Assembly (NCBI RefSeq): GCF_042219825.1 | Contig: NZ_JBHJHQ010000004.1 | Location: 434,001-498,000 of the forward strand | Direction of reading: 5' to 3' | Length of the DNA stretch: 64,000 nucleotides | Origin: JBHJHP01 sp042219825 | Lineage (GTDB): Bacteria; Bacteroidota; Bacteroidia; Bacteroidales; UBA5342 | Shown here: piece after piece, positions 17,382-26,690 of the stretch | Position numbering within the stretch: position 1 is the first letter of the stretch | Layout: each line of letters starts with the position of its first letter | The notes under the pieces: model-generated | What the model was told of the DNA's origin: nothing | Databases searched by the model: none | The model's input: the letters and a program-made list of their open reading frames with translations, nothing else | Translations under genes and position numbers: made by a program

Positions 17382-20300
17382 TTAATTAACATAATATGAC
17401 ACTCCTTCCATCTCGTTTAGATTCTGTAACAATTCGTCGGTAACATTGATACGGATTCCGCGTGAATGAAAGCTAACCACATGATTATCTTCGGGATTTA
17501 CAATTTTAAATGACAGCAATACGCTCCCTTTGTTATTATCAAACATCTGATACAGGTCATTCACATTATTCTCGTTGACGGATCCCAGATCCATATTAAG
17601 AGTCATCTTTTTTACCAGCTTTTCCCTGACTTCACTCAGTAGATTGATGGATTTTATACTGAAATCATATTTTGTATTATCCCATCTACGTTGCTGAACA
17701 CGGCCTTTAATCATGATGATATAGCCAACCTGGAAGAAATTCTTGAATTTAATGTAATCTTCACCGAAAAAAGCAAAGTCAAAAGGACCATGATAGTCTT
17801 CCACGGTTAGTATTCCAAATAATTTTCCGTTCCTTGTTGTTCCGGTTCTGAATTTTGTCACCATGCCTCCGGTTGTAATTTCTTTTCCCAGCATTTCATC
17901 CATGTTATCAAGCATAGGCATCTGGATGTTAAAGAAATTCTCTATCTCAAACCTGTAACTGTCTAAAGGATGAGCCGAAAGGTAAATGCCAATAACATCC
18001 TTTTCTTCGTTCAGCTCATGCAGTTTCGACCATGGATCACATTCCGGGATGTCTGGTTTTTTGATCTGAATGGCTGAACTTCCCATATCTCCAAATAACG
18101 AATTCTGCTGCGATGCCTTATCGTTCTGAAACATGTTGCCGTACTTGATCATGCTCTCGATAAAGGTGTTTTCATCGTTGGGTGCCTGGGCAAAAAATTG
18201 GGCTCTGGTCTGCAGGTTCAGGTTATCAAAGGCACCTGACTTTGCCAACGCTTCCCAGTTCTTTTTATTCACAGAAGTCAGGTTCACCCGTTCTGCAAAA
18301 TCGAAAATATCTTTAAAACGTCCGTTTGTTTCCCGTTCTTCAACGATATCAGAAACTGCATTTTGTCCCACACCCTTTACTCCAACCATGCCGAAAAGGA
18401 CCTCACCCTTGTCATTTACTGCAAATTTGTGAATACTCTCATTTACATCCGGACCTTTAACCACGAGACCCATTCTACGGCATTCCTCCATGAAGGTGGT
18501 TATTTTGGTGATGTCGTTAAGGTTACGCGACAACACGCCTGCCATAAACTCTGCAGGGTAGTGGGCTTTTAAATAGCCTGTCTGGTAAGCGATGCGGGCA
18601 TAACATACCGAATGCGATTTATTGAAAGCATAACTTGCAAAAGCTTCCCAGTCCTTCCATATCTTCTCGATAAGTGTATCCGGTTTTTTATCCACTTCCT
18701 TACACCCTTCAATAAAAGCGGGATTCGACTTACACCCTTCCATGAACTTCACTTTCAGGTTATCCATCATAGCCTTGATTTTTTTACCCATGGCTTTACG
18801 CAGCGAATCCGATTCACCGCGGGTAAACTGACCCAAATGACGCGACAGAAGCATCACCTGCTCCTGGAATACAGTGATTCCGTAGGTTTCATCCAGGTAT
18901 TCTTCCATCATTGGATGATCGTATTCCACTTTTTTACGGCCATGTTTGCGATCAATGTAATCGGGGATATATTCCATTGGTCCCGGACGATACAAGGCGT
19001 TCATGGCCACAAGGTCCTCAAAGCGGTTTGGCTTCAAAGCCCGGAGATGCTTTTTCATTCCGGGTGATTCAAACTGGAAAATAGCAGTTGTCTCACCACG
19101 ACTGAACAGCTCAAATGTTTTTTCATCATCTTCAGGTATGTGATCAATATCTACTTCAATACCCTTTGATCGTTTAATGTTGTCCAGAGTCTCTTTTATA
19201 ATGGAAAGAGTCTTTAAACCCAGAAAGTCCATTTTTAATAAGCCGATGGATTCTACAAAACGACCATCGTACTGGGTGGTGAGCAATTGTGCTTCTTTGG
19301 CAGGCATTAAAGGTACGTGCTGATCCAAAGGATCACGACCGATAAGGATTCCACAGGCATGTACACCGGTCTGGCGTACAGAACCTTCCAGTGTTTCTGC
19401 AAACTTAAGGGTTTGAGCCACTAACGGATTATCCGACTCTTTTTCCTTTTCCAGTTCGGGAACCTCCTTGAATGCTTTTTTAAGTGTGATTTTAGGTGTT
19501 TCAGGCACCATTTTAGCTAAGCGGTCCGCTTCAGGCAGCGGTAATCGAAGAACACGCGCCACATCGCGGATAGCCAGTTTTGCTGCCATTGTTCCAAAGG
19601 TACAAATGTGCGCCACCTTATCTTTTCCGTATTTTTTGGTTACCCAATCCAATACAAGTTGCCGTCCGTCATCATCAAAGTCTATATCCACATCGGGCAT
19701 CGAAATACGATCAGGATTCAGAAAACGTTCAAACAGCAGGTCGTACTTTATGGGGTCAATATTGGTGATCCCGACACAATACGATACGGCGGCACCGGCT
19801 GCAGAACCACGTCCCGGACCAACCAGAACACCCATTTCCCTGGCTGCATTGATAAAATCCTGCACAATGAGGAAGTATCCCGGAAAACCCATGGTTTTGA
19901 TGGTTTCCAGCTCGAAGTCGATACGATCCCTTTTTTCTTCCAGGGTGTCTTTATATTTTTTTGCAGCTCCTTTATAAGTCAGATAAGTTAGATAATCCGA
20001 TTCAAGCTTTACTCTGATCACCTTTTCATAACCGCCCAGTCGATCAAAAGCCGGTCCGAATTCTTCTTTTAGTGATTCTTCGTTGAATTTAGCCCGGTAT
20101 TCCGCTTCAGTTCCAAATTCCTCGGGAATAGGGAAGATTGGCATGATTGGATCCGCATTCAGTTTATATACTTCCACCTTATCCGCAATTTCCTGCGTAT
20201 TCTGCAATGCTTCAGGAACATCAGCAAAAAGGGCATTCATTTCTGCCGTGGTTTTCAGATATTCCTGCTTAGTGTAACGCATCCTGTTCTCATCGTTCAG

Positions 20301-20999
20301 ATCTTTTCCTGTATTCAGGCAGATGAGCAGGTCGTGGGCATCTGCATCCTCAGCGTTGATAAAATGAACATCATTAGTGGCAATCAGCTTGATATCGTGT
20401 TTTTTAGCCAGTTCTATCAGGTGTTTGTTCACCAAAACCTGGTTGTCATACACATCCGCTCTCAATGCAGGATCATCCGTTTTATGTCGTTGCAGCTCTA
20501 GATAGTAATCATCTTTAAACACCCTTTTAAACCACTGAATGGTTTCTTCGGCATCATCCATATTACCTGCCATAATTTTTTGAGGTACCTCGCCACCGAT
20601 ACACGCAGAGGTCACAATAAGACCTTCGCTGTATTTTTCAAGGGTTTCCTTGTCTATCCTGGGGCGGTAATAAAACCCTTCGATATTGGCTATGGAGACC
20701 AGCTTCAGGAGGTTTCTGTAGCCTTTTTCATTTTTTGCGATCAGGATTAAATGGTAGTTGGACCTGTCCTTGTCTTTACGGTTGTTTACCACATAGGTTT
20801 CGACCCCTAAAAGCGGCTTGATGCCCTCTTTGTTGCACAGATCATGAAACTCCTTTATGCCGAACATATCACCGTGATCAGTGAGTGCAAGAGAAGTCAT
20901 GCCATCATTTTTAGCTTTTGCTATGAGATTCCTGAGGCTGGCGGCACCATCAAGAATTGAATATTGTGAGTGTACGTGCAGATGCGTATACGGTATCAT
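17382..20999 (-). CDS. dnaE: DNA polymerase III subunit alpha
   Basis: The 1205-residue replicative polymerase. The N-terminal PHP domain is intact in its first motif (THLHVHSQYSILDG, residues 5-18). The catalytic palm carries PDVDIDF at 435-441, supplying Asp436 and Asp438. Later come the helix-hairpin-helix region and an OB-fold near 990-1080 (KEITTGGMVTKFRTGTTRNG). Length is normal for a DnaE without a fused proofreading exonuclease. It synthesises DNA in the replisome together with beta clamp and epsilon. The start ATG at 20999 is directly before the PHP motif. A 169-nt spacer separates it from the divergent LysM glucosaminidase. Confidence 0.97.
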   Translation of the reverse strand: MIPYTHLHVHSQYSILDGAASLRNLIAKAKNDGMTSLALTDHGDMFGIKEFHDLCNKEGIKPLLGVETYVVNNRKDKDRSNYHLILIAKNEKGYRNLLKLVSIANIEGFYYRPRIDKETLEKYSEGLIVTSACIGGEVPQKIMAGNMDDAEETIQWFKRVFKDDYYLELQRHKTDDPALRADVYDNQVLVNKHLIELAKKHDIKLIATNDVHFINAEDADAHDLLICLNTGKDLNDENRMRYTKQEYLKTTAEMNALFADVPEALQNTQEIADKVEVYKLNADPIMPIFPIPEEFGTEAEYRAKFNEESLKEEFGPAFDRLGGYEKVIRVKLESDYLTYLTYKGAAKKYKDTLEEKRDRIDFELETIKTMGFPGYFLIVQDFINAAREMGVLVGPGRGSAAGAAVSYCVGITNIDPIKYDLLFERFLNPDRISMPDVDIDFDDDGRQLVLDWVTKKYGKDKVAHICTFGTMAAKLAIRDVARVLRLPLPEADRLAKMVPETPKITLKKAFKEVPELEKEKESDNPLVAQTLKFAETLEGSVRQTGVHACGILIGRDPLDQHVPLMPAKEAQLLTTQYDGRFVESIGLLKMDFLGLKTLSIIKETLDNIKRSKGIEVDIDHIPEDDEKTFELFSRGETTAIFQFESPGMKKHLRALKPNRFEDLVAMNALYRPGPMEYIPDYIDRKHGRKKVEYDHPMMEEYLDETYGITVFQEQVMLLSRHLGQFTRGESDSLRKAMGKKIKAMMDNLKVKFMEGCKSNPAFIEGCKEVDKKPDTLIEKIWKDWEAFASYAFNKSHSVCYARIAYQTGYLKAHYPAEFMAGVLSRNLNDITKITTFMEECRRMGLVVKGPDVNESIHKFAVNDKGEVLFGMVGVKGVGQNAVSDIVEERETNGRFKDIFDFAERVNLTSVNKKNWEALAKSGAFDNLNLQTRAQFFAQAPNDENTFIESMIKYGNMFQNDKASQQNSLFGDMGSSAIQIKKPDIPECDPWSKLHELNEEKDVIGIYLSAHPLDSYRFEIENFFNIQMPMLDNMDEMLGKEITTGGMVTKFRTGTTRNGKLFGILTVEDYHGPFDFAFFGEDYIKFKNFFQVGYIIMIKGRVQQRRWDNTKYDFSIKSINLLSEVREKLVKKMTLNMDLGSVNENNVNDLYQMFDNNKGSVLLSFKIVNPEDNHVVSFHSRGIRINVTDELLQNLNEMEGVSYYVN

Positions 21000-21134
21000 T
21001 GTAAAAAAAATTTAGCAAATAAAATTAGTGAAGTCAGTGGGGGATTCATGAATCTTAAACAAAAAAACTATCAACAAGTTTTAAAAGAATTTTTTACTTG
21101 AAATTTCGTTAATAAGTATTACGAAGTGTTTCAG

Positions 21135-21162
21135 TTGTTTAGATTTTGATTTTTTATTTTTG
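21135..21162 (+). promoter_or_regulatory. Complete promoter abutting the glucosaminidase start
   Basis: TTG at 21135-21137, a 17-nt spacer and TATTTTTG at 21155-21162 match both Bacteroidota promoter elements. The next ATG (21169) is six bases after the -7 box, so the expected transcription start falls at or near the start codon. Confidence 0.7.
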
Positions 21163-21168
21163 CATCAT

Positions 21169-22131
21169 ATGTTTAATAAGATGATACCGAAAAGACCATT
21201 CCTTGTTTCTGTTCTGTTAATGGTGATATTTGCCATGAATGCACAGACACTTACCCGCGAAGATTATGTAGAAAAGTTTGCTCCTATAGCTATAAGAGAG
21301 ATGCAGCGATATGGTATTCCTGCCAGCATTACCCTGGCGCAGGGCATTCTTGAGTCATCAAACGGAAACAGTTATCTGGCTCGGGTTGCCAATAACCATT
21401 TCGGCATTAAATGCCACGACTGGACAGGACCTTCGGTTCATCGTGATGATGATATGCGGAATGAATGTTTCCGGAAATATAAAGAACCAGTAGAGTCGTT
21501 TGAGGATCATTCAAAATTTTTGACATCCAGGGAGCGTTACAGAATTCTGTTCGAACTAAAGGTGACAGATTACAAAGGGTGGGCGAGAGGACTGAAAAAA
21601 GCCGGATATGCCACTGATCCTCAATATGCCAACCGTCTTATAAAAATTATTGAAGACAATGAATTGTTTTTATACGACCGTGGTGTAAAAGTTGAGTTCA
21701 CCGAAGATGAAGTCATTAGTACCCGTAAAACAAGAAAACAGGAACCGGTGGATAATTTTGTAATCAAACCGTTTTCGTCGCATCAGATTTATTCCAATAA
21801 TAAAGTAAATTATGTAAAAGTGCGTCCTGGAGATAGTTTTCAGAGTATTTCGCAGGAATTTAATCTGCGTGACTGGGAATTGTATAAATATAACGATTTG
21901 CCTGAGGATGCTTATCTTACTTCGGGACAGGTTGTTTATATTCAGCCGAAACGTAACCGGTCAAAAAACTATGAGTTTCATGTGGCTAAGGAAGATGAGT
22001 CCATGCGCGAAATTTCCCAACGTTACGGGATAAGATTGCGTAGTCTGTATAAAAAGAATAATATGGATAAGGGAACACAGCCGCAGCCGGGACAGCGCAT
22101 TTATCTGAAGCATCATAAACCCTCGAAATAG
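21169..22131 (+). CDS. Cell-wall glucosaminidase with two LysM domains
   Basis: About 320 residues from the ATG at 21169. A signal peptide (KRPFLVSVLLMVIFAMNAQ) is followed by a glucosaminidase (GH73-like) domain over about 30-165, with GILESSNG giving the likely catalytic Glu62, and KCHDW/YA..PQYANRLI as further landmarks. Two LysM repeats follow (about 213-257 and 268-312), which bind peptidoglycan. It should cut the N-acetylglucosamine bond in peptidoglycan during cell-wall turnover or separation. The frame can be extended to a TTG at 21160, but that TTG is the end of the promoter box, so I reject it. ATG 21181 is an alternative that leaves a complete signal peptide. Confidence 0.9.
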   Translation: MFNKMIPKRPFLVSVLLMVIFAMNAQTLTREDYVEKFAPIAIREMQRYGIPASITLAQGILESSNGNSYLARVANNHFGIKCHDWTGPSVHRDDDMRNECFRKYKEPVESFEDHSKFLTSRERYRILFELKVTDYKGWARGLKKAGYATDPQYANRLIKIIEDNELFLYDRGVKVEFTEDEVISTRKTRKQEPVDNFVIKPFSSHQIYSNNKVNYVKVRPGDSFQSISQEFNLRDWELYKYNDLPEDAYLTSGQVVYIQPKRNRSKNYEFHVAKEDESMREISQRYGIRLRSLYKKNNMDKGTQPQPGQRIYLKHHKPSK

Positions 22132-22137
22132 ATTGTT

Positions 22138-22761
22138 TTAATGGTCATGCAGTCCTTTGCCTTCCAGAATTCGGGGAATGCATTTCTCAATACGTGTTTC
22201 GCGGGTTTTAGATTGTTTTGGTTGTGAAAAATAGATGAGATAACCTTTTTGCCGACCTGGTGTTAAAGCTTCAAACGCTTGCCTCAATACAGGTTCTTCA
22301 TCCAGTTTATGTTGTAGCTCTTCAGGCACAGCATATTCATTCACCGTTTTAAATTTTACTTCACGTCCTTCTTTTTCAAGCTCAATAGCTTCATGAATAA
22401 AAGCTTTTAATTCGGGTTCCTTTTCGATGATCTGCTGGATGTTAGTAAATTTGATCAGTCTGCCAGCCTGTGAATTTTCTCCCGGTTTATCTAAAATTCT
22501 TTCAGGATCTTTTAACAGGGAACCTTTGAAAAAACTAAGAGCACAGTATTCCCGGAAGGCGCTCATTATGGCCACATTTTTATTATGCCAGGTATAACAG
22601 GGGACACCCCATTTTAATTCTTCGTTTAGTCCGCAGTCCAGGATGATCATTCGCAACAGATTCAGTTCTTCCGTCCAGTTGTGAACCTTACATTGCGGAG
22701 TGCCGCCAAATTCACACCGCATACAGCCCTGACTAAGATATATGTCAATTTCGGGATTCAT
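22138..22761 (-). CDS. YdeI/OmpD-associated family protein (DUF1801 plus OmdA-like)
   Basis: A 207-residue soluble protein. The first half (ELKWGVPCYTWHNKNVAIMS onward) is the DUF1801/YdhG-like fold. The second half, with a helical region, ends in LTPGRQKGYLIYFSQPKQSKTRETRIEKC, the signature of the YdeI/OmdA family, linked in enterobacteria to resistance to peptides and bacteriocins. The N-terminus has a run of Cys (CMRC, QCKVHNW) that could bind metal. It converges tail to tail with the glucosaminidase gene with a 6-nt gap. The function in Bacteroidota is not established. Confidence 0.82.
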   Translation of the reverse strand: MNPEIDIYLSQGCMRCEFGGTPQCKVHNWTEELNLLRMIILDCGLNEELKWGVPCYTWHNKNVAIMSAFREYCALSFFKGSLLKDPERILDKPGENSQAGRLIKFTNIQQIIEKEPELKAFIHEAIELEKEGREVKFKTVNEYAVPEELQHKLDEEPVLRQAFEALTPGRQKGYLIYFSQPKQSKTRETRIEKCIPRILEGKGLHDH

Positions 22762-22781
22762 ATTATTTGTTTGACAGGATT

Positions 22782-23018
22782 TTAGAAGGTAGAAGTGAGG
22801 TTTTGATTTTTATAACAAACAGGAATCGCGTGTGGTTCAAGGTGCATTAATTTCTTCATATCCTGCATATGAATAGCCTGTGTTGAAGTGCCGGGAATTG
22901 GTAAAAAAGGAGGAGGATTAAGATCCTCTTGGTTTATTTCAAGGCTTTCTCTTATGTGCTTTTCAGGATGATATACCGATTTCCTATAAAAGTTTTAACC
23001 ATTTTTTTTAGAAATCAT
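22782..23018 (-). pseudogene. Possible small gene with an in-frame stop
   Basis: Between the permease and the YdeI-like gene, a minus-strand frame begins at ATG 23018 (MISKKNG), meets TAA at codon 8, then stays open for 70 codons to a TAA at 22782. The later part has ordinary composition (HPEKHIRESLEINQEDL, PPPFLPIPGTSTQAIHMQDM). The full frame fills the gap almost exactly. A poly-A run of eight bases just before the stop could mark a frameshift or sequencing error. No known family; it may equally be chance. Confidence 0.28.
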
Positions 23019-23024
23019 GCATCA

Positions 23025-23918
23025 TTATAATATCAGGTTAATTATTAGTCCTGCTATCACGGAAAACAAAAAGACATATGAAAAGTAGAGGAAAAAGCTT
23101 TTGGTTCCCAATGCAATTTTTAATGCTCCCAGGTTGGTTATTTTGGTCCCCGGACCGGAGATCATAAAGGCGCCGGCAGCGCCCAGGCTCATTCCCCGAT
23201 GCAGCCAGTCCATTAACAGGGGAATCGTGCCACCGCCACACACATAAACCGGAACACCAAGAGTGGCAGCCATCAACACACCAAATCCCTTTTGTTCCCC
23301 AAATAGTTTTGCGAAACCATCATTTGGCACGTAGCGTTGAAAAAGTGCGGTCAGGATAATGCCGATCAGAAAATAAAGACCGGTTGCTCTGATGTTTCGC
23401 CACAGATTCTTTAAAAAACGAATGAAAAGATTAGGATGCGTGTCCCTGTTTGCTCTTCCTGAAAAACCGGAGAAATTAAAAAATGTACGATTTCTGTAAA
23501 ACGCAGAGATAAGTAATCCGGCAAATATTCCGCCTACAAAACTAAGTGAAATACGAATTATCAGTGCTTCCATGCCGAGTGCTGCACTGTATATGATAAG
23601 CTGAGGATTCAGCAGGATAGAACTCATCATAAAAGCGGCCAGCCAGTCCTGGCGCATACCTTGTTTATGAAAGGAAGCCACAATGGGTATGGTGCCGTAC
23701 ATGCATAAAGGAGAAGCAATCCCAAGTAAACTTGCCGGTATTATTCCCAGTAATCCTAACCGGGTATCTTTAACAGAAGCAAAAAGCTGGTTTATCTTTG
23801 TTTTTCCAAAAACAGAAACGACAGAACCAATTAAAATTCCAATTAACCAGTAAGGGAAGATCTGGTTGAAAAGAACGGTAAAGTAATACCATAAATAAAT
23901 AAATTCTCTTTCAAGCAT
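23025..23918 (-). CDS. Permease of the ArsP/YraQ type
   Basis: A 297-residue membrane protein with about eight hydrophobic segments. The family landmarks are GIASPLCMYGTIPIVASFHK in the first half and GVPVYVCGGGTIPLLMDWLH in the second, giving the internally repeated half-structure of the DUF318/ArsP-like permeases. Some relatives export organoarsenicals or other small compounds; the substrate of this one is not readable. Cysteines occur in both repeats (PLCMYG and YVCGGG). The gene probably has its own promoter. The next upstream gene (DUF362, same strand) ends 56 nt away. Confidence 0.82.
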   Translation of the reverse strand: MLEREFIYLWYYFTVLFNQIFPYWLIGILIGSVVSVFGKTKINQLFASVKDTRLGLLGIIPASLLGIASPLCMYGTIPIVASFHKQGMRQDWLAAFMMSSILLNPQLIIYSAALGMEALIIRISLSFVGGIFAGLLISAFYRNRTFFNFSGFSGRANRDTHPNLFIRFLKNLWRNIRATGLYFLIGIILTALFQRYVPNDGFAKLFGEQKGFGVLMAATLGVPVYVCGGGTIPLLMDWLHRGMSLGAAGAFMISGPGTKITNLGALKIALGTKSFFLYFSYVFLFSVIAGLIINLIL

Positions 23919-23974
23919 GGGAAGGCATCAGGTAAAGCTGTTTATGTTTATCCTTTTCAAAGTGCGATTCAAAT

Positions 23975-25213
23975 TTATTCTTTCATTAATGATGCCTGAC
24001 GTATTACCGCATCCCCCGAAATAAACTGCATCACATACCGGCCTGAGGGCAGGTTCTGAATGTGAATTTCCGGTTTGCTTTCATACCTGGCAATAAGTTT
24101 TCCCAGCATATCAACAACGTGAACATAATCGTATTTTGAAAAATTAGGAATGTTTACCCCCGAAGATGCCGGATTGGGATATATCAGCTCTTCAGATATC
24201 TCATTTTTTTGTATCGCCGTATTTGAAACCTTCAGTAGGTTGTATTTCCTGGTGCCAAATCCAATATCTTCTGCATGTTCAAGTGTATGAATTCCGTTGC
24301 GTGATTCCATTCGTTCAATCAAATCGTGTCCGTCATGTGCCGCATACACCAGGTCGACGCAGGCCTGATCCAGTGCAACCGGGTCAAGTGAGGCCAGAAT
24401 ACCAATATCAGCCATCGTCGGGGCCGCAGGACTGTTATCGCAATCACAGTCTACCGATAAATTATTCATGACACTGATGTAGATAATGCTGTCTCCCATG
24501 GCATTGTCGACGGCAAACGCTGCCTCAGCCATTGATTCCAGGAATGGATCCTGTGCTCCGCCCCACATGCTGCTCATGCTATTGCCAGCCGTATGGATCC
24601 AGCATTTACCTGCTCTTGCTGCAATGCCGATGGACATATTTTTTATAGCGCCTCCAAAACCGCCCATGGCATGGCCTTTAAAATGAGAGAGTACGATAAA
24701 GAAGTCATAATTATCAAAATGTGAACCCACAAAATCTTCGGTAATATTAGTTCCGTTCGGTACAGGTAAACCAACATAGCCGTCTTCGTCCATAATATCT
24801 GTCGGTGCGATGGCCGTAAAGCCATGATCTTCAAGTACCTGCTTATGCATGGCTGTGCTTGCCCTGCTTCCTCCATAGGCTGTATTGCATTCTACGATGG
24901 TCCCATCAACAGTTTGCACCAGGTCTTTGATAAAATCCGGTGTTAAAAAATGATGACCGCCTGGTTCACCAGAATGCAGTTTAACAGCTACCTTCCCTTT
25001 GGCTTCACGGCCCAGTGCCTGATAAACCGCCATCAAACCTTCCGGACTTAGATCGGTAGTCATGTAAACCTTTGCTGTATCAGCATATGTTTTTACTGTT
25101 GTCAGCGATTTGGACAGATGTTTCGTTTTGGGGCTTTCCTTTTTTATGGCGGAACTACTAGCGAATAGGATCAGTAAAATAAGTGGAATGGAGTAATATG
25201 GCAGCCTTTTCAT
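23975..25213 (-). CDS. DUF362-domain secreted protein with T9SS sorting domain
   Basis: The 412-residue protein has a signal peptide (LPYYSIPLILLILFASSSA), a DUF362 domain over about 45-320 (VYMTTDLSPEGL, GEPGGHHFLTPDFIKD, FKGHAMGGFGGAIKNMSIGI, ASLDPVALDQACVDLV) and a C-terminal T9SS domain from about 335 (IYPNPASSGVNIPNF). DUF362 proteins usually sit in the cytoplasm or next to ferredoxin domains and are of unknown chemistry. Here no ferredoxin part is present and the tail indicates export to the surface. It lies divergently from the PQQ-propeller gene (25443), 229 nt apart. Confidence 0.85.
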   Translation of the reverse strand: MKRLPYYSIPLILLILFASSSAIKKESPKTKHLSKSLTTVKTYADTAKVYMTTDLSPEGLMAVYQALGREAKGKVAVKLHSGEPGGHHFLTPDFIKDLVQTVDGTIVECNTAYGGSRASTAMHKQVLEDHGFTAIAPTDIMDEDGYVGLPVPNGTNITEDFVGSHFDNYDFFIVLSHFKGHAMGGFGGAIKNMSIGIAARAGKCWIHTAGNSMSSMWGGAQDPFLESMAEAAFAVDNAMGDSIIYISVMNNLSVDCDCDNSPAAPTMADIGILASLDPVALDQACVDLVYAAHDGHDLIERMESRNGIHTLEHAEDIGFGTRKYNLLKVSNTAIQKNEISEELIYPNPASSGVNIPNFSKYDYVHVVDMLGKLIARYESKPEIHIQNLPSGRYVMQFISGDAVIRQASLMKE

Positions 25214-25349
25214 CTTACAGAAATTGAGTATTATTATCGGTTATGTAAAGATAAGGTTTTTTAACAGATTGAATTTATATATATTACGGATTGTTCTACC
25301 ATTATTACGGATTTCAAGTGCATGCATAAATTATATCGGATGAGTAAGT

Positions 25350-25357
25350 TATATTTG
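25350..25357 (+). promoter_or_regulatory. -7 box of the PQQ-propeller gene
   Basis: TATATTTG fits TAnnTTTG, 85 nt upstream of the ATG at 25443. No good -33 TTG. Confidence 0.4.
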
Positions 25358-25442
25358 TGTAACATAATTACAGATATGATATTACATTAATGCTTTTATC
25401 AAAATCTTGAACGTTAATTTTTAATTCTTATACAATATTATT

Positions 25443-26687
25443 ATGAAAATTATAAGCCTCACTTTTGTAGCTTGTTTACTTTACTTCACAGCTTATGCTC
25501 AGATCTATCAGTTCCGTGGACCGGATCGTGATGGAAAATTTCCTGAAGACGGACTTTTGCAGGAATGGCCTGAGACAGGTCCGCAATTGCTGCTGGAATA
25601 TGAAGGGATTGGTGATGGTTGGTCCTCAGTAATTTCCAACGGGAAATATATTTATGCGTCCGGGAAAAAGGATAGTATGGACTATCTGACCTGTATAGAT
25701 TTTGAAGGTAACAATAATTGGCAGGTGGCTTATGGCAAGGCATGGGAAGCATCTTTTCCGAATACCCGCGGTACGCCAACCCTGGAAGATGGACGGATAT
25801 ATATTGTCAGCGGGATAGGAGAACTGGTATGTCTGAAAGCGGAAACCGGGGATATCAACTGGAAAATTAATGTGGATAAGGAATACCAGGCGGATTGGCA
25901 TACCTGGGGTGTAGCCGAATCGCCGTTGATTGTGGATGATAAAGTTATCTGTTCGCCGGCAGGAGCAGGGGCAACATTTGTGGCTTTTGATAAAATTACC
26001 GGAGAGGAGGTATGGAAGAGTCCGGGTACAGATGGCCAGCGTTCCTATGTCTCGCCTGTTTTGCATCAATTCAACGGGAAGCCTTACATTTTAGGGGCAT
26101 CAGCCAGTGACCTTTATATTGTGGATCCTGAAGATGGTGCCATCAGAACATCCTACCGGTATTTTGATCCTGTCAAATGGAAATGGCAACCCAAAGGCAT
26201 GATCTGGGCAAATTCACCCGTGGTAAAAGAAAACCGGATTTTTATTTGCATCGGTTATAATTATCCGGCCAAAATGCTGGAAGTCAATGATGATGTTTCT
26301 GTGATCAGCGAAGTTTATACCGATTCGGTTCTGGATAACCATCATCACGGCTTAATAGAACATGACGGATACCTGTACGGATCGAACTGGATCCATAACA
26401 ATGCCGGAAACTGGGTTTGTCTGAACTGGGATACCGGTGAGGTGATGTATGAAGAGAAATGGAATTCCAAAGGAGAAATGGTGTTTGCCGATGGCCTGTT
26501 ATATGTGTATGTTGAAAAGACAGGTGATGTGGGCCTTGTAAAACCGGATCCGGCAGGTTTTAAAGTCATCAGTTCCTTCAAAGTGGAAAAAGGACGTGGA
26601 CAACACTGGTCACATCCCTATATTTATGACGGCAAGCTCTTTCTCAGGCATGGGGATGCACTTCTGGTCTACAATATTAAAGCTTAA
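25443..26687 (+). CDS. Secreted PQQ-like beta-propeller protein
   Basis: A 414-residue protein with a signal peptide (MKIISLTFVACLLYFTAYA). The rest is a beta-propeller with repeated blades such as ..GRIYIVSGIGELVCLKAETG.. and ..CSPAGAGATFVAFDKITGEE.., with the A-x-D/K-x-x-T-G-x-x-x-W pattern of PQQ/BamB-type repeats. No clear PQQ ligand set is visible, so it is more likely a binding or scaffold propeller than a dehydrogenase. It converges with the rhamnosidase-like gene, stop to stop, with a 3-nt gap. Placement beside pectin genes suggests a role in the same locus, but this is only context. Confidence 0.82.
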   Translation: MKIISLTFVACLLYFTAYAQIYQFRGPDRDGKFPEDGLLQEWPETGPQLLLEYEGIGDGWSSVISNGKYIYASGKKDSMDYLTCIDFEGNNNWQVAYGKAWEASFPNTRGTPTLEDGRIYIVSGIGELVCLKAETGDINWKINVDKEYQADWHTWGVAESPLIVDDKVICSPAGAGATFVAFDKITGEEVWKSPGTDGQRSYVSPVLHQFNGKPYILGASASDLYIVDPEDGAIRTSYRYFDPVKWKWQPKGMIWANSPVVKENRIFICIGYNYPAKMLEVNDDVSVISEVYTDSVLDNHHHGLIEHDGYLYGSNWIHNNAGNWVCLNWDTGEVMYEEKWNSKGEMVFADGLLYVYVEKTGDVGLVKPDPAGFKVISSFKVEKGRGQHWSHPYIYDGKLFLRHGDALLVYNIKA

Positions 26688-26690
26688 CGT

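Noticed and set aside
21160..21168. TTG start at 21160 for the glucosaminidase
   Set aside because: That TTG is the end of the TATTTTTG promoter box, so it would not be transcribed as part of the gene.
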